From: Hedera helix
Lineage: Eukaryota > Streptophyta > Magnoliopsida > Apiales > Araliaceae
DNA length: 64,000 bases
Assembly (NCBI GenBank): GCA_947179155.2
Contig: OX359278.1
Coordinates: 12,917,879 to 12,981,878, forward strand
Reading direction: 5' to 3'
Shown here: in pieces, positions 35,690 through 48,174 of the stretch
Numbering within the stretch: the first letter of the stretch is position 1
Layout of the letters: each line of letters begins with the position of its first letter
Notes under the pieces: generated by a model
Seen by the model: only the letters and a program-made list of their open reading frames with translations
The model's database searches: none
Told to the model about the DNA's origin: nothing
Position numbers and translations under genes: made by a program

Positions 35690-36000
35690 TAATAATCATT
35701 TAATAATAACTTAATCAATTACTATAATTATTAATCAATTAATAATAATTTAATCATTTACTATTATTATTAATTATTTAATAATAATTTAATCATTTAT
35801 TATTATTAATAATCATTTCATAATAATTTAATTATTTACTATTATTATTAATTATTTAATAATAATTTAATCATTAACTATTATTATTAATTATTTAATA
35901 AAAATTTAATTTATTATTATTATTATTAATCATTTAATAATAATTTAATCATTTACTATTATTATTAATCATTTAATAATAATTTAATCCTTTAATATTA
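35690..36000. repeat. ~44-bp AT-rich minisatellite
   Basis: Six to seven diverged units of about 43-44 bp built from TTTAATAATAATTTAATCAT followed by TTACTATTATTATTAAT. It lies inside the LTR of gypsy 1. Confidence 0.8.
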
Positions 36001-36655
36001 TCATTTAATAATATTTTAATCATTTAAAAATATTTTAAATAATATTTTATTTAATAATATTTTAAATCATTTATTAATATTTAAAAACTTAAACAATTTA
36101 AAAGTAAATTTTTTAATTATTTTATTAATTTCTTTACTCCTTTCATTTATTTATTATTTAGCATTTAAATAATAAATAAATAATTTAATTTCTTTACTTT
36201 ATTTATTATTTAATTCCAGTTAAATAACAAATAATTACTTTTATGCATTATTTAATAAAATTAACTAATACATAATTAATTATGATATTATCTTTATTTC
36301 TCTTAAGTCAAGTGTATTTATGAAACAATAGCTACCTAACTTATTATTTTAATATCTCTTGGATATTTTTAGTATATTTTATTTTTACACAAAAAAAATG
36401 TCTTTATTTTTTTAACCTTATTTACTATTTTTAAATGGTTCGTTTCTGTCCAAAATGACATCATTTATTAAAAAATTAATTTTCATCAAAAAAATTTGAA
36501 ATTTCAACGGTAGCTTTCTGCTATCAGAGAATATTTTCAGTCAAAAATTCATAAATTTTGGAGTTATACTTTTCAAGATATTTCTGTATTATACTTTTAA
36601 AACTTGGAAAATCATTGGGTCATAACTTCGTCATCCGATGTTGGATGGAGCTCAT

Positions 36656-38670
36656 TGTCGACGCCGGGATTTCCGTCATCTCGTTTTTTAATAATTAAAA
36701 ATGCCCTTTCTAATTTTAGCATTTAGATTAAGATGTGCTTTTTGAAAAAGGGCCGGCTTAATGTCGACGGGGTTTCGAAAGGTCGATTTTGTAATGAGCC
36801 AATTGACCAGAGTCGCCAGTTGGTATATTTGAAACGGATGTACCAACTCATCCGAATTTTGTTTTCGTAATCGCTGGCTCATATGTGACTCCGAATTAAT
36901 TGGTCCGCAAACCGAGATTCATAGAGTTCGGGGGCTTGCTTAAGCGAGGGGAAGGTATTAGGCACCCCCCGACTTCCGTGAAATACGGTTACCGCAATCT
37001 TGATATTTCCTATCCTTTTAAATCCTAAAAATATGTGTGTGTGCGCGCGCGTGTGTGTGTGTGCCTAAATGGAGGTTTGTGTTGTCCTTTTGCATAAAGT
37101 TGCTTTGATTTTATATGTCAAAATGTGCTTTGTCGGGAAAGCGTTTTAGACGTCTTTTGACCCAAATGACGAGGCTTCGCTTTTTATAAGAAAGATTGAT
37201 TTTAATTTCGAAAACGATGAGGTTTTTTATTAGATGTCATTTTAGAAAACAATAGTTTTTTAAACTTTTGTCAAATAGGAATCGAGACTATACATTGCCC
37301 TCTAACAATAGATATAAATAAAATGAAGGCAACTTCTAGAACTCTTTAACCCTATGCACAAAGTTTAATGAAAACGTTCATTTATTTTTCGAAGCACATT
37401 TTTATGACATTTCAAAACCAAATATAGCCTTTTCGTCAAACAATGATCAAAGTTTCGCCAAAACTCTTTACTTTTTAAACCTCGTGTGTCTAATATCCTA
37501 ATTTGATTCTTTTTAGAAAATCTTTATCTTTTCATTCCAAAATTCTTTTTCCATGTCGAAAAGGAAAAAACAAGCATTAAAAATAACGTCGGAGCTATTC
37601 ATGGGCATGTGAGCCATCCAAATAACCCCAAACGCCCACAATCGCACATTTCACTATCATGGGGCCTTAAACCCGATTTTCGATCCGACATCGCTTTAAG
37701 GCCCAAAAATTACATATTTACAATACAAATACATCGCCATCGCTACATACGTAAAAGCTATAAAATAAACTAAAAGGATATCATCGGGAGGTTAGGAGGA
37801 GATTCCATCCGCAATAAATCCTCCCTAACCGTCCCTAATCCACAGATCTACAACATATATCGACTACATTGGATCTAAACTCAAAATAAACAAAATCAAA
37901 CTATTTAAATAGCAATGCACCAAATATTTTCGGATCTACAGTAGATCCACCCAACAAATGCAATAACAATGAAATAAAACTATATCTAAAAGATTTACTG
38001 AATAAAACACAATGAAGCTATGAAACTCGGATTTTTCACATTCCAATCGATGCAATAGACACTTTAACACTTGAAAATCAATATAGGATACAACGATTGT
38101 ATAAAAGAGGAAGAAATCTCACATTTTTCTCTCTTTTTCTCTCTTTTCTCTCGCTCCCGTAGCCTCTCTCTCTCTCTCTTTTTTTTCTTCCGCCCGCGTC
38201 TGCGAAGAAATGAACCGGAAGTGGCGATTTAAATCTTCAGATCTTGGCCGCAGGTGCAACTGCGGCCAGCTTCGGTGCTTCCTCGATTTTCGCGTCTGAT
38301 GTCGGTCTTTCGTTTTTTCGCTGGAAGGCTCGTATTTGGCAATCCGAAAATCCCTGGGAATCGTGCCCTATTGTTCTGGGAGGCTAGTTCGGAGGGCTGC
38401 GACTTGATATAGAATTTGCTAATTGTGCTTGGCTTCCAGGGGGCGTAGTGGCCATTTGTCGTCTTTTGTGCTCAAATCAGGTTCTTCTGGATCAACTGTT
38501 TGCCTTGCCTCAAGTAACCTGATGCTCGTTGTTCGTTGTGGCGGCTTTGACCGTAAGTTATTGGGGTGGCTTCGTGTTGGGGTCCACCTTTCTTTTCGCT
38601 CGTCGGGTCAAATGACGACTTTGCCCTCCTGCCAGGGTTAGTAGAGAAGAGCAAAATTTGGGTGTCTACA
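36656..38670 (-). mobile_element. 2.0-kb solo LTR (TSD CTCAT) inside the gypsy 1 LTR
   Basis: Plus-strand ends TGTCGACGCC and GGGTGTCTACA, flanked by CTCAT at 36651-36655 and 38671-38675. Read on the minus strand it starts TGTAGACACCCAAATTTTGC and ends GGCGTCGACA. The stretch around 36780-36990 (AGTCGCCA, GGGAAGGTATTAGGCACCCC) is typical of Tat/Athila-type gypsy LTRs. It has no internal region. It carries a GT/CG microsatellite near 37036-37062 and a CT-rich tract near 38150. Confidence 0.85.
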
Positions 38671-40025
38671 CTCATTTTTTGACAGTGTCCGATCTATGCC
38701 ATATACTATCATGTGTAAAGTGGCTGAAATTTTTAGAGGAAGAAAAGTGGCAAAAACAGCCCTCACAAAATTCTAACAGTAGGTTTTTTTGACATAAACT
38801 GTTTTGCTAGAAAAATCACCATAACTAGCTCGTTTGATATTTTTCAGTCATTCTACTTGAAATTTTTTCTTATCTTATAGTACAAATACCCAAAGTTGAT
38901 GAATCATGAATACGACTTACGGAACGTGAACAGTAAGTTTGGGAACGGACTATCTAGTTTAAGGATTTTTCAGCGAAAATCGATTTCATGTTTTAATCAA
39001 ACTTTTCAACATAAAACATACCAATACACAAGTTAAGCACATTAAACCCTAGATCTATCCTTCTAACATAGATATAGACATAATGGTTTTGAAAAATATT
39101 TTTCTACTATAGAAATCATATAAAGCACAATAAAAGCTTCAAAGCTAGGGTTTTATGAATTTTTATACCTCTTAGGCTTATGAGCTCTCTTTCTCTCCTT
39201 TCCAAAGTAGAAGATGAAGCTTGAGGACATCCAATGGAACCCTCCTAGTTGCCGAGCCCCCCTTTTCTTGTAACTCTCTAGGTATTTCCTTATAAACTCT
39301 CAACAACACTAAGTGTTTTTCTTATTTGCTCAATTTTGCTCTCTAGGAAAACTCTCTCTCAAATGGACCAACTCTTGTGCACTTGGGAGAGGCTTATATT
39401 TATAGAAGATAGCTAAGTATGCTTATGATCTCCTAATCCACCAACCTTGATTAATTAACTTAATTTGAACAAGAAACATAGATCCGCTTTTTAGGGGAAT
39501 TGATGGGGGCATTGGGAAGGTTTTTGCATTGGAGTAAAATGAGGAGCATTGAGCTTTGTACCCTTCCTAGACTCCCCCTCCTATTGTCGGCAGCCCCCTT
39601 CCCCTTTTCCCCCAAATTTTATTTATTTTTCTTTTTATGTTAATAGCTACAAGTTAGTAATATATATATACATTGATACATATACGTATAATCACCAATA
39701 CACACATGGTTGGGCTATAATTTAATCAATTCCTTGGGTTTTCAATTAAAATAACTTGGGCTTTCAATAATTAAATTAATGGGCTAAGCAATTACTTCTA
39801 TGGGCTAAACAATTAATTTCGTGAGCTAGACATTTAATTGATACACATTTAATCACATAATGTTAATTAGTAACATGAATTAATTCTACCACTTTAAGGT
39901 TATCATTTAATAAATTTGTGGACTACTATTATTAAATATTACACTTGAATTAATTATATTAATTAATCCAATTAGACTTGCCTTTAATATATTAATTTAA
40001 TCTATCAAATAGTTGGTTTAATTAT

Positions 40026-40262
40026 AAATAGCCCCTTCACTACAGTGCCGGTCAACGTCAGCCAAACAAATAGCCCCTTCACTACAGTGCCGGTCAACGT
40101 CAGCCGCTCGCGCGCATTGCGCACCTTGAGTCCAAAACGACGTCGTTTCTCTTCATCGCTGCTGACTCCTTGCTTGGCCGCGCATTGCGCTGTCTTTCGT
40201 TTCCTAATCGACACGACGTCGTTTCTGATCATCGCTACTTATTCCTTGCGCGCATTGCGCGC
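40026..40262. repeat. GC-rich island with palindromic repeats
   Basis: A 38-bp segment ending GGTCAACGTCAGCC occurs twice (about 40026-40062 and 40069-40105). The palindrome ACGACGTCGTTT occurs at about 40138 and 40214, and GCGCATTGCGC occurs about three times between 40110 and 40260. It is embedded in AT-rich DNA, 620-860 bp upstream (minus sense) of the gypsy 1 LTR TATA box. Confidence 0.75.
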
Positions 40263-40649
40263 GGCTCCGTTTTCCATTTATTTACGATTCTGCCACCGTG
40301 CGTTGCTCAATTACGAAATTGCCATCTTACTTTTGCAGAATTTACAGATTTGCCCCCAAGTTTATTTTTCCTACAAAATAAAATATAAAATAATTAAAAA
40401 TAAATAAAAATAATATAAAAAATACTAAAAATAATAAAAACACATAATAATTAATAAAACACCTAAAACACTAAAGATAAATAAAACACATAAATAAAAA
40501 GAAATATAAAAATACTATAAAATTACCTAAATTAATATAAATTAACTAAAATCCTATAAAACCTATTAAAATCAAAATAAGCTAAATAATTAAACATTTA
40601 AGCACACAATAAATATAAAAACTAAGTATTAGGGAACAAAAATATCATA

Positions 40650-42450
40650 TAATTCAACTCTATCACTTACTAAATATGTAAGAGAAACTCACACAACAAT
40701 TTGAGTAGAGCTAGGAGCTTTTTCATTTTGTCCATTTCTTCCATTTCTTGATCTCTATCATTTTGTGAATCTATAATATCATCTTGTGTGTAAACGGAGA
40801 CAAATTTGGCTGAGAATATGGCTAAAGCTTCGCCAACTAACCCTAATAGCCTCTGTTAATGCTCGAATTTGTCTGCATGTTCAACCATCGGCTTGGACGT
40901 GAACCTGCACAGAAAGAAACACCAAAAGTACTTGACGGCTTGGACCGTCGGGGAATACATCCGGTGTGAGAGTAAGTATAGGCTTCAAGATATGTTAACA
41001 ATGGAGGCAAAAAATATTTAGTAGGTTAAAATACTGTGTAATCAAGAATATGGTACCTCTATTGTTAACCATATATTTATAGTACTCACTTAACTCCTTA
41101 GGGGTTATAATTCTTATTAGGAATCGTGCCTTAGAGATATAATCAAAGAAGGTGACTGTCATCCTAATCACTGCTGGATTGGTAACTTTCATACCAATTA
41201 AGATTAGATATGGTAACATCCGAAAGTGATAAAGATTCTAGCCCAAGCCTATTAGACTTAAGGGTCCTCTTGTGTGCATGTTAAGCTTAATGGGCTGTAA
41301 GGCTGAGCCTAACATGGACAACCTATATTTATGCTAAAACTCCACAGCCCAACACCCCCTAACAATTAAATCATTAGTTTCTTTAGTAACCAATCCCAAT
41401 CCCATCACAAATATGGTTGAGGACACTAGACCTTCATTGCCTTCGAGAACAGTGGTCATTGTACTTGTTGTGAATAGTCAAAATAATTTCCCCGTGATCC
41501 AGCCTCTCAATCGCTTTCGCTAGTAGAGTTTGGACTTTTAAGCCTCGGCTCCATTTTTGGTGTAAAAATGAGGGGGGGAAACTAGGCTTTACTTCAAATG
41601 TTAAAGAAAATAAGATTAGATAATTTAAACTTGAAAGACCTAGCTAGTTTATTAGGATGGTTTATATAGAGAAAACTTAACTAAACTTCTTTGTCTTGTA
41701 TAATTAATAAGTCAAGCCTTTTATTTTGGGTAATTTAACTGGTCAAGCCTTAATAATGATGGGAACCGAATTTAAGGAAAAATACAGCTATACGAGATAT
41801 TATTTCTTTTTGAAATTAATTAGCTTAACATAAATTTGATATGTATGTTATTTATAAGGGTCGATGGGTGGGTAGTATTTATAGGGACATAACAAACTAA
41901 AAGAGGAAATATGTAATGAGGTATAGTTTTATACGTAACTCACAATACATACCATTGCTCTTGTACTGTATAATAAAAAAGACCAACCTAAATGAATGAA
42001 ATCCAACTAGGTCATTAATTTGTCGATAAAAGTTTAATATGGAACTATTGTCGCCAGATTTTGTACGCTAGCAAAAAATAATTAAACAATGAACTACCTG
42101 CACAATTAATAGTCACACGAAGCTTTATGGCTTTGGTCGTCGGGGAATAAATCCGGTGTGAGAATAAATACAGACAAAAAAAAATAACAATTGAGGGAAT
42201 TAAACTGCTAAAAAATAATAAATTTTTGTATATAATTGTGTGTGTACCGTAATTACTTGCTTATGACTGTATTTATAGATGCTATGCTCGCCTGAGACCG
42301 ATTAAGAGTGAGAGTCCTTTTTCAAATCTCCTTATAACTTCAATTAATTATTAATTGAGTCCTTACCATATTAAATCTCCTTGTCCCTCCCAAATAAGAA
42401 AACTCAATCTTATTTTGATATGGACTTTGACACTTCCTTAAATTATTACA
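40650..42450. other. Unassigned repeat-rich region between the two gypsy elements
   Basis: No gene. A segment at about 40890-41080 resembles one at about 42090-42270: both contain CGTCGGGGAATAMATCCGGT, a GTGTGAGARTAA block and, further on, TATTTATAG. These are probably diverged remnants of one LTR family. Nothing else was assigned. Confidence 0.5.
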
Positions 42451-43085
42451 ATACACCGTTTTGTACCCAATAATACACAACTAAGTCTTCACAATTATTA
42501 CTATTCTATTATACAGTGAACACTACTATAGCAACTATCTTACACCGCTACTCCATTCCCATTTCCTTCCCGCTAGTCCTGGCTACACTCTCATTTCCTG
42601 AACAATTGAACAAAAAGAAAAAGGTGAGCTCAAATAACCCAGTAAGGAATATCATGACTTAGATAATGAAAAATGAATTATTATTAGCATTCAACAGTTA
42701 AGTTCTTATTCGAATATAATAGACAACAAGTTTTAAATCAACAGTTGCAGTTAAGTTGTTAATAGAGTGATATAAACAGTAAGATTTAAATCAAAAATAG
42801 CAGTTAAGTTCTTAAACAAAGCTCTACTGCAACGAAATAATCACCACTAAGAGAATCAAGTAGATCATGATGTCTACTAGCCTATCTTTTTAAGAAAATC
42901 ATCATCAACTTTTATCATCTGAAACACCTCTGATCATGATCATGCCAAACAACAGTTCTTCTTTGTCCCCGGCCAAAGAGAACATTCATCACGTGTCTTT
43001 GTCATCCGACCAAAGACACCAAATAATTATATCGTCTTTATTTAACTTATCATTTGTGTCCCAGGCCACAGATATTCAAAACAAT
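42450..43085 (-). repeat. 3' LTR of gypsy 2, distal piece
   Basis: Collinear with 59335-60005 of the 5' LTR (shared AATTATTACAATACACCG, GTAAGGAATATCATGACT, CCACAGATATT). The first 50-60 bp of the LTR end are absent. Confidence 0.85.
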
Positions 43086-43767
43086 TGTGGCAACTCTTGT
43101 ATTTATGAGGTTATATATAAACCGTGTAAGGGTGTGTTTTGTAATTGCAATTCCGATGACAGAATCTTTATAAGGAGGGAAGAATGTGACAACCCAAAAT
43201 TTCGATTATATTTTATAAGAATTTAATTTATAAAATTCTTATTTTAATACGAAACGGGTCAAATGAATAAAATATAAATATTTATTTTGAATTATGTGAT
43301 ATGTGTGGCGGATAAAATATGTGTATATTTAAATGTAAAATATATACAATTATCTTAAAAGGAAATTTAATAGTTAATTAAAACTATTAATTAATTAATT
43401 GGTATTGATTTAAGATTATAATATAAATTAATATAATTTGTAAGCCTTGAATGGCAATAGAGTCTTTATGAATTAAATTTCATAAACGTGTAATTAATTC
43501 ACTTAAATAAAATAGTGAATTAATGAATATATATTATATTATGCCAAACAGAAATAAATTAAATATGAAATGAGTGAAGTAATTCATTAATCTTTATTAG
43601 TGGATGATATGTTAACTTTAATTAATTGAATAAAGAAATTTATTTTCTTTTATTTAGTTAATGTTAAGGATTATGTTACACTAATTAAAAATGTAACATA
43701 AATAAGGGTATAATATTTAATATTGTATCAAATTGAGGTGAATTAGATATGTATATATATAGGAGTG

Positions 43768-43844
<77 letters not shown>

Positions 43845-46800
43845 TTGGAATAATGAGATGTAATAGTTATTTTAACTATTAAATTAATTAGTTGAGTTAA
43901 CTAATTTAGTGCGTAAATATATTAAATAAATTTAATATATTTAAGGCTCAAATTAAATAGTGGAGTATGATTTAAAGATAGGTTATTTTATAACCTTTTA
44001 AAGCTAGGTTAAATGTTATAATTAATTAAGGAATTACCTTAATTAAAATGATAAGAAATAATGTTCAATATTTATTCTAGGTCCCAATTTATTAATTAAC
44101 AATTAGGTTGGAAATTATTGGGACACTGGCATTAATGTAATGATTATGTACGGGCGTATGATTAATTTTAAACCCAATCCTTGCCCCAACAAAATTGTCT
44201 GGAATTGTTGTATTTTAATGACTCAATGATATTATTTTAAAACAAAGCCCAAATTTATCCTATGATTTATGGGACCAAAGTCAGTCCAATGGGCAAATTT
44301 AACATTAAATCTTGGCAGCCAATTTGTCCTTTAACTGACCCAACCAAAACTTCACCTTTATTTAAAAAAGTGACACTCATTTTGGGACTCCAAACACAAA
44401 AGAGACAGGGGAGGCAAGGGGGAGACTTCTCTGCAGGAAATAGGAAATAGATGAATGATATATTCAGCAAGTGGGTAGGCGGGGGTGACCCATTTCAGCA
44501 GCCTATGAGCTTTTTAGATTCAACGCATGTCTGATGATAGCATGTGGGGTCCCGTTGATAGTTAATTGTATGTATAATAAATATATATATATATATAAGG
44601 TGCTACATATATGTTAGTTGTTTTATTTGGCAAGCAAATGGGCAGTTGGGGAGGTCCTGTCGGCAGCTTTAGGTAAGTTTTGAAATGACTATTTAGTCAA
44701 TTAGGCAACCAAGGAAGGCAGACAGCAGACCCCAAGGGTAGGGGCAGTTGGGAGGTGACTTCTTAGACTAATAGAGGTCACTTACGGTAGTTGGGAAATG
44801 TCAAGATTAGGGGCCAGGATTGAAGCTACTCTAGGAGCTAATGTAGAGGCTACTTCAAGCAAATTAGATATATAGATATATGCACGTATGCTTATATAAT
44901 GGTTGATGGTCAGAGTGTTTTTCCTCTATAAATACTCCATTCCTTAATCCTTACCTTTGCAAATCCTTTCGTTTCCTAGTATAAGCAAGTGAGCCACCAA
45001 CTGAGCCTACTTAGAGCAATAGAGAGTTCGGTGGGGCAGAGCAAGTAGAAGAGCTGGCAGATTTTTCATAACAATCAATCAAGCAAGGACTCTAATTTGA
45101 AAGGTTAAAGTTTCTTAGATCTCAAACTCCTAACTTAAGCTTTGTTCATCCCTTAGTTTCATTATTAAATGTATTATGTCTTGTTGTGGGAGGATGTATG
45201 ATTGCTGATGAGGATCAAATAAATCCAAGGATGATATAAGGAGCATGTTGTGATGGAGTATATGATTTAAGTGATTTAATGTGATCCAAGCTAAGCTAAG
45301 TTAATGTACGTACGTACATTAACTGTTTGCTATAAATCCTCAAAGGAGCTGTTTTCTAAGTTTGTTAAATCAAAGTGTATAATTTGATGGAAATCCATGA
45401 GAATATGGTTATTGGATGGTTTTACAACTTGTTTAGTAATGTTTTAATGAAAAGATGAAGTATTGGTTTGTAAAAGTCTATAAGCCAAGCAAGCTAATGT
45501 GTGTTGCAAGGTTCATAACGAGTATTGATCAAGTGTTAGTAAACCTAATAACTTGCAAGTTGAGCTTGTTAGAAATCTGGACACATAGAGAGAGAGATAG
45601 AGAAATAAAGAAGAACTTCGCCTAAAAATATTTTCGGAATCTCTTTTTAATATGAAAACATTAATTTTTATTAAAACGGATTACATATTGGAGTTTCTGA
45701 GATGATAGGGAACTGATCTGGGCAGAAAAGTAATGACAAACTCGCCGAAAAACCTTTTGGAATGCCGGAAAAGATGACCGAAAAGTTGCCATCGGCAAAC
45801 TTTCCGATAGTACTATTTCTGCTATTTTCTAGCCATAATTTGAAGAAACTTTGTACTAAAAAGTTGTAAAGAATTAAATTTCATGTGAAATGGACATAAA
45901 ATTTATAATTTTCGGACAAGCGGTTTATTTTCTATGAATTTTTGAAGTTTCAGCATTTTGAAAATTATAAATAAATTACTGAAAATAAATTTTGGGCTGA
46001 AATAAATTTACAGTAATATTATGATAGTATTTATGAATTACTGTAAATATTTGGAAAATTTTTGAAGAGCAAAAGTTTTTATTGTATTTTTTAAGCCATT
46101 TAAAGTTAGTTTAAAAATGGTAGAAATTCATAGAAAATTCTATGAATAGTGTAAAAAAATTATGATTTTTTTTGAAAAATCTTATAATAATATCAGATTA
46201 ATATTTATGGTGTTTGGAGGATATAAAAGTATATTGAGTTATTAATTTTATTTTGAAGCTATTAAATGATAGCTTTTAATAAATGGAAATAGTTACAAAA
46301 ATTGTCGGATAATTCGAAAAATGTGACAATTGGTCAAAAAGTCTAAAATAATATTTTAAAAAGTTAGAATGTTGAACCATGATTTTTGGTTACTTATATT
46401 ATGATGAAAGATTTAAGCTTTGTTGTTATAAAATCCACGAACCAAGCAAGCTTAAGAATATATTTTAAACACTAAACGGATATTAAATGAATATGATTGT
46501 AAATTTAGTAGCATGGGATGTGTGATGGAAGGGGCTATGCTAAATCAAATATTAGTATACTAAAACTAATATTTGAGATAATTATAAATGAAAAATTATA
46601 AGAGTTATGCTACCGATTTATATGGTAAGCATAATTGATGCTATGCGTAATGTTTGTACTATGATATAAGACGAATACATGAAATATGTATAATGAAAAT
46701 GGATTATAGTAAAATCTAATATGCAATGTATACTACAAATAATGTAAGAATAAATTACAAAGCAAATAAAACGAACTAAAGCCAAAAGTGTTTAAAGATA

Positions 46801-48174
46801 TCAATATCTTAATATTATTTTTATGAGCTAAGCTAAATATACCTAGATGGGTGATATTTTAACCAAGTGCGTAAGGGTGCATAGTGTGTTATATACACAG
46901 TGAGCTACTAGTGCGCTGAACTAGTATATGGTAAAAAATTAAAAGTAAAAACGGTTGATGGTTATAAAGTACACCATTGGAAGTTAATGTTGCGAAACCG
47001 AAAGATGATTCGAGGAAAAATAAAGTTAACGTAGTGTCTTAATATAAGACTAAATTAAAATCAAACTTTGACTGGTATTGTACGTTGTTAATCTCACTTA
47101 CCGTGTAGGACATGCGAAGGACGTGAAAGGTTAGCGTATTGGTAAAGCGCCAGTACATGCAAGTCTTTCAGAACTTGCTCTCATATGTGATATGTTTTAA
47201 CGTGTAAACATGAGTTAATGTGCCTTTGTGCAATAACATGCGATATATTGTCAATGTGCATAATTGCTTGTTTTATATTAAACTGTATAGTATTATAAAT
47301 ATTGTGCATGAAAAGCATGAAACATAGATTTAAATGCAAAACAAGATAATTTATAAATTGCAAAGCATGATATGCATGATGCATGATGCATGATGAAATG
47401 TGACTATGTGTTATGTGATAACAGTTGGACTTGCTGAGCCGTCGTGCTCACTCTTGTTTAAACAAACACTTTCAGATAAGTACGAGGAGGCCGAAATTTT
47501 GGGTAAAGCCAAAGAGTAAGGAAGGCCATTTGCGTAGCCGCGCGCGAAGATTAAGTTGTTATATTTATTGATTAAATATGATAAATCAGTTAAACGAATG
47601 AATTCAATAAAGGTATAAATTGTCCAACGCGTATGTTTTAACGTTAAACTTGTTCGTTGGCAGTAATGAACATGGTATTGTAAACCTATTAAGGTAGCGA
47701 GGTTTTGTTTTATTATAAGTCATAGAACTTATGATGGGATAATATATTTGTATCTGTGTTAGTCGAGTATTATATGCAATAAACTCGGACGAATGAGAAC
47801 AGTTATGTAAAAGTAAAGAAACGTGTAACATATGTATGATTAATGTGTATTCACATGTGAGACTATTGGTTTAAATCACAAAACATATGATTCTAAACTA
47901 TAATAGACTAGGTCATGATATATATATGATCTGAGATCTACAGGTAAGATGTAAAGATTACGATTCTGAGGCAGGATTATTGTAAAGTTTTAAATAACTC
48001 TGTTTTAAAAAACTATAATATTATTGTAGGTTATGAATGAGATTGTAATAGTTTCAACATAAACTAGTATTATCAATTATATTATTGAGGTATATTGTGG
48101 ATTTAAGTACAAGGTTGTACGGTTAACGAGCGGAGGTCCGTCGTGGTCAGCACACGGATTTTCGGGCTGTTACA
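43086..48174 (+). mobile_element. Long-LTR gypsy remnant (5.1 kb) in the 3' LTR of gypsy 2
   Basis: Ends TGTGGCAACTC and GGGCTGTTACA, flanked by ACAAT (43081-43085) and ACAAC (48175-48179). The uninterrupted 5' LTR copy reads GAACAACATAATAC at the same place, confirming the insertion. A polypurine tract (TAAGGAGGGAAGAA) precedes a full LTR from 43185 (TGTGACAACCC) to 48174, 4990 bp long, with a TATA box (CTATAAATACTCC, about 44934). Only about 100 bp of other sequence remain before it. It shares the GACTTGCTGAGCCGTCGTGC block (about 47430) with the 4.1-kb insertion in gypsy 1 (29610 region), so the two belong to related families. Confidence 0.8.
43771..43838. repeat. (TA)n microsatellite
   Basis: About 34 TA units inside the long LTR. 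Confidence 0.95.

Larger units (their letters stand above)
26108..40650 (-). mobile_element. Ty3/gypsy retrotransposon 1 (truncated, nested insertions)
   Basis: Minus-strand element. In transcription order it has a long 5' LTR (from about 40.6 kb to 34436), a tRNA-Met-type primer binding site (34420-34431, TTGGTATCGGAG), an extra ORF, gag, protease, RT and RNase H. It stops just after the RNase H core near 26108, with no integrase or 3' LTR, so the downstream end has been lost. The right limit is not fixed: a minus-strand TGATATTTTTG end near 40649 is a guess. It hosts a 4.1-kb LTR insertion in gag and a 2.0-kb solo LTR inside its own LTR. Stops and frameshifts break every coding domain. Confidence 0.8.
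34436..40650 (-). repeat. 5' LTR of gypsy 1, split by a solo LTR
   Basis: On the minus strand the LTR ends ...GGGGGTGTCA at 34436, next to the primer binding site. A minus-strand TATA box (TATAAATA, 39397-39404) marks its promoter. The right limit is uncertain. Without the nested solo LTR it would be about 4.2 kb, long but normal for some chromoviruses. It contains an ATT-rich minisatellite and a GC-rich island. Confidence 0.6.
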
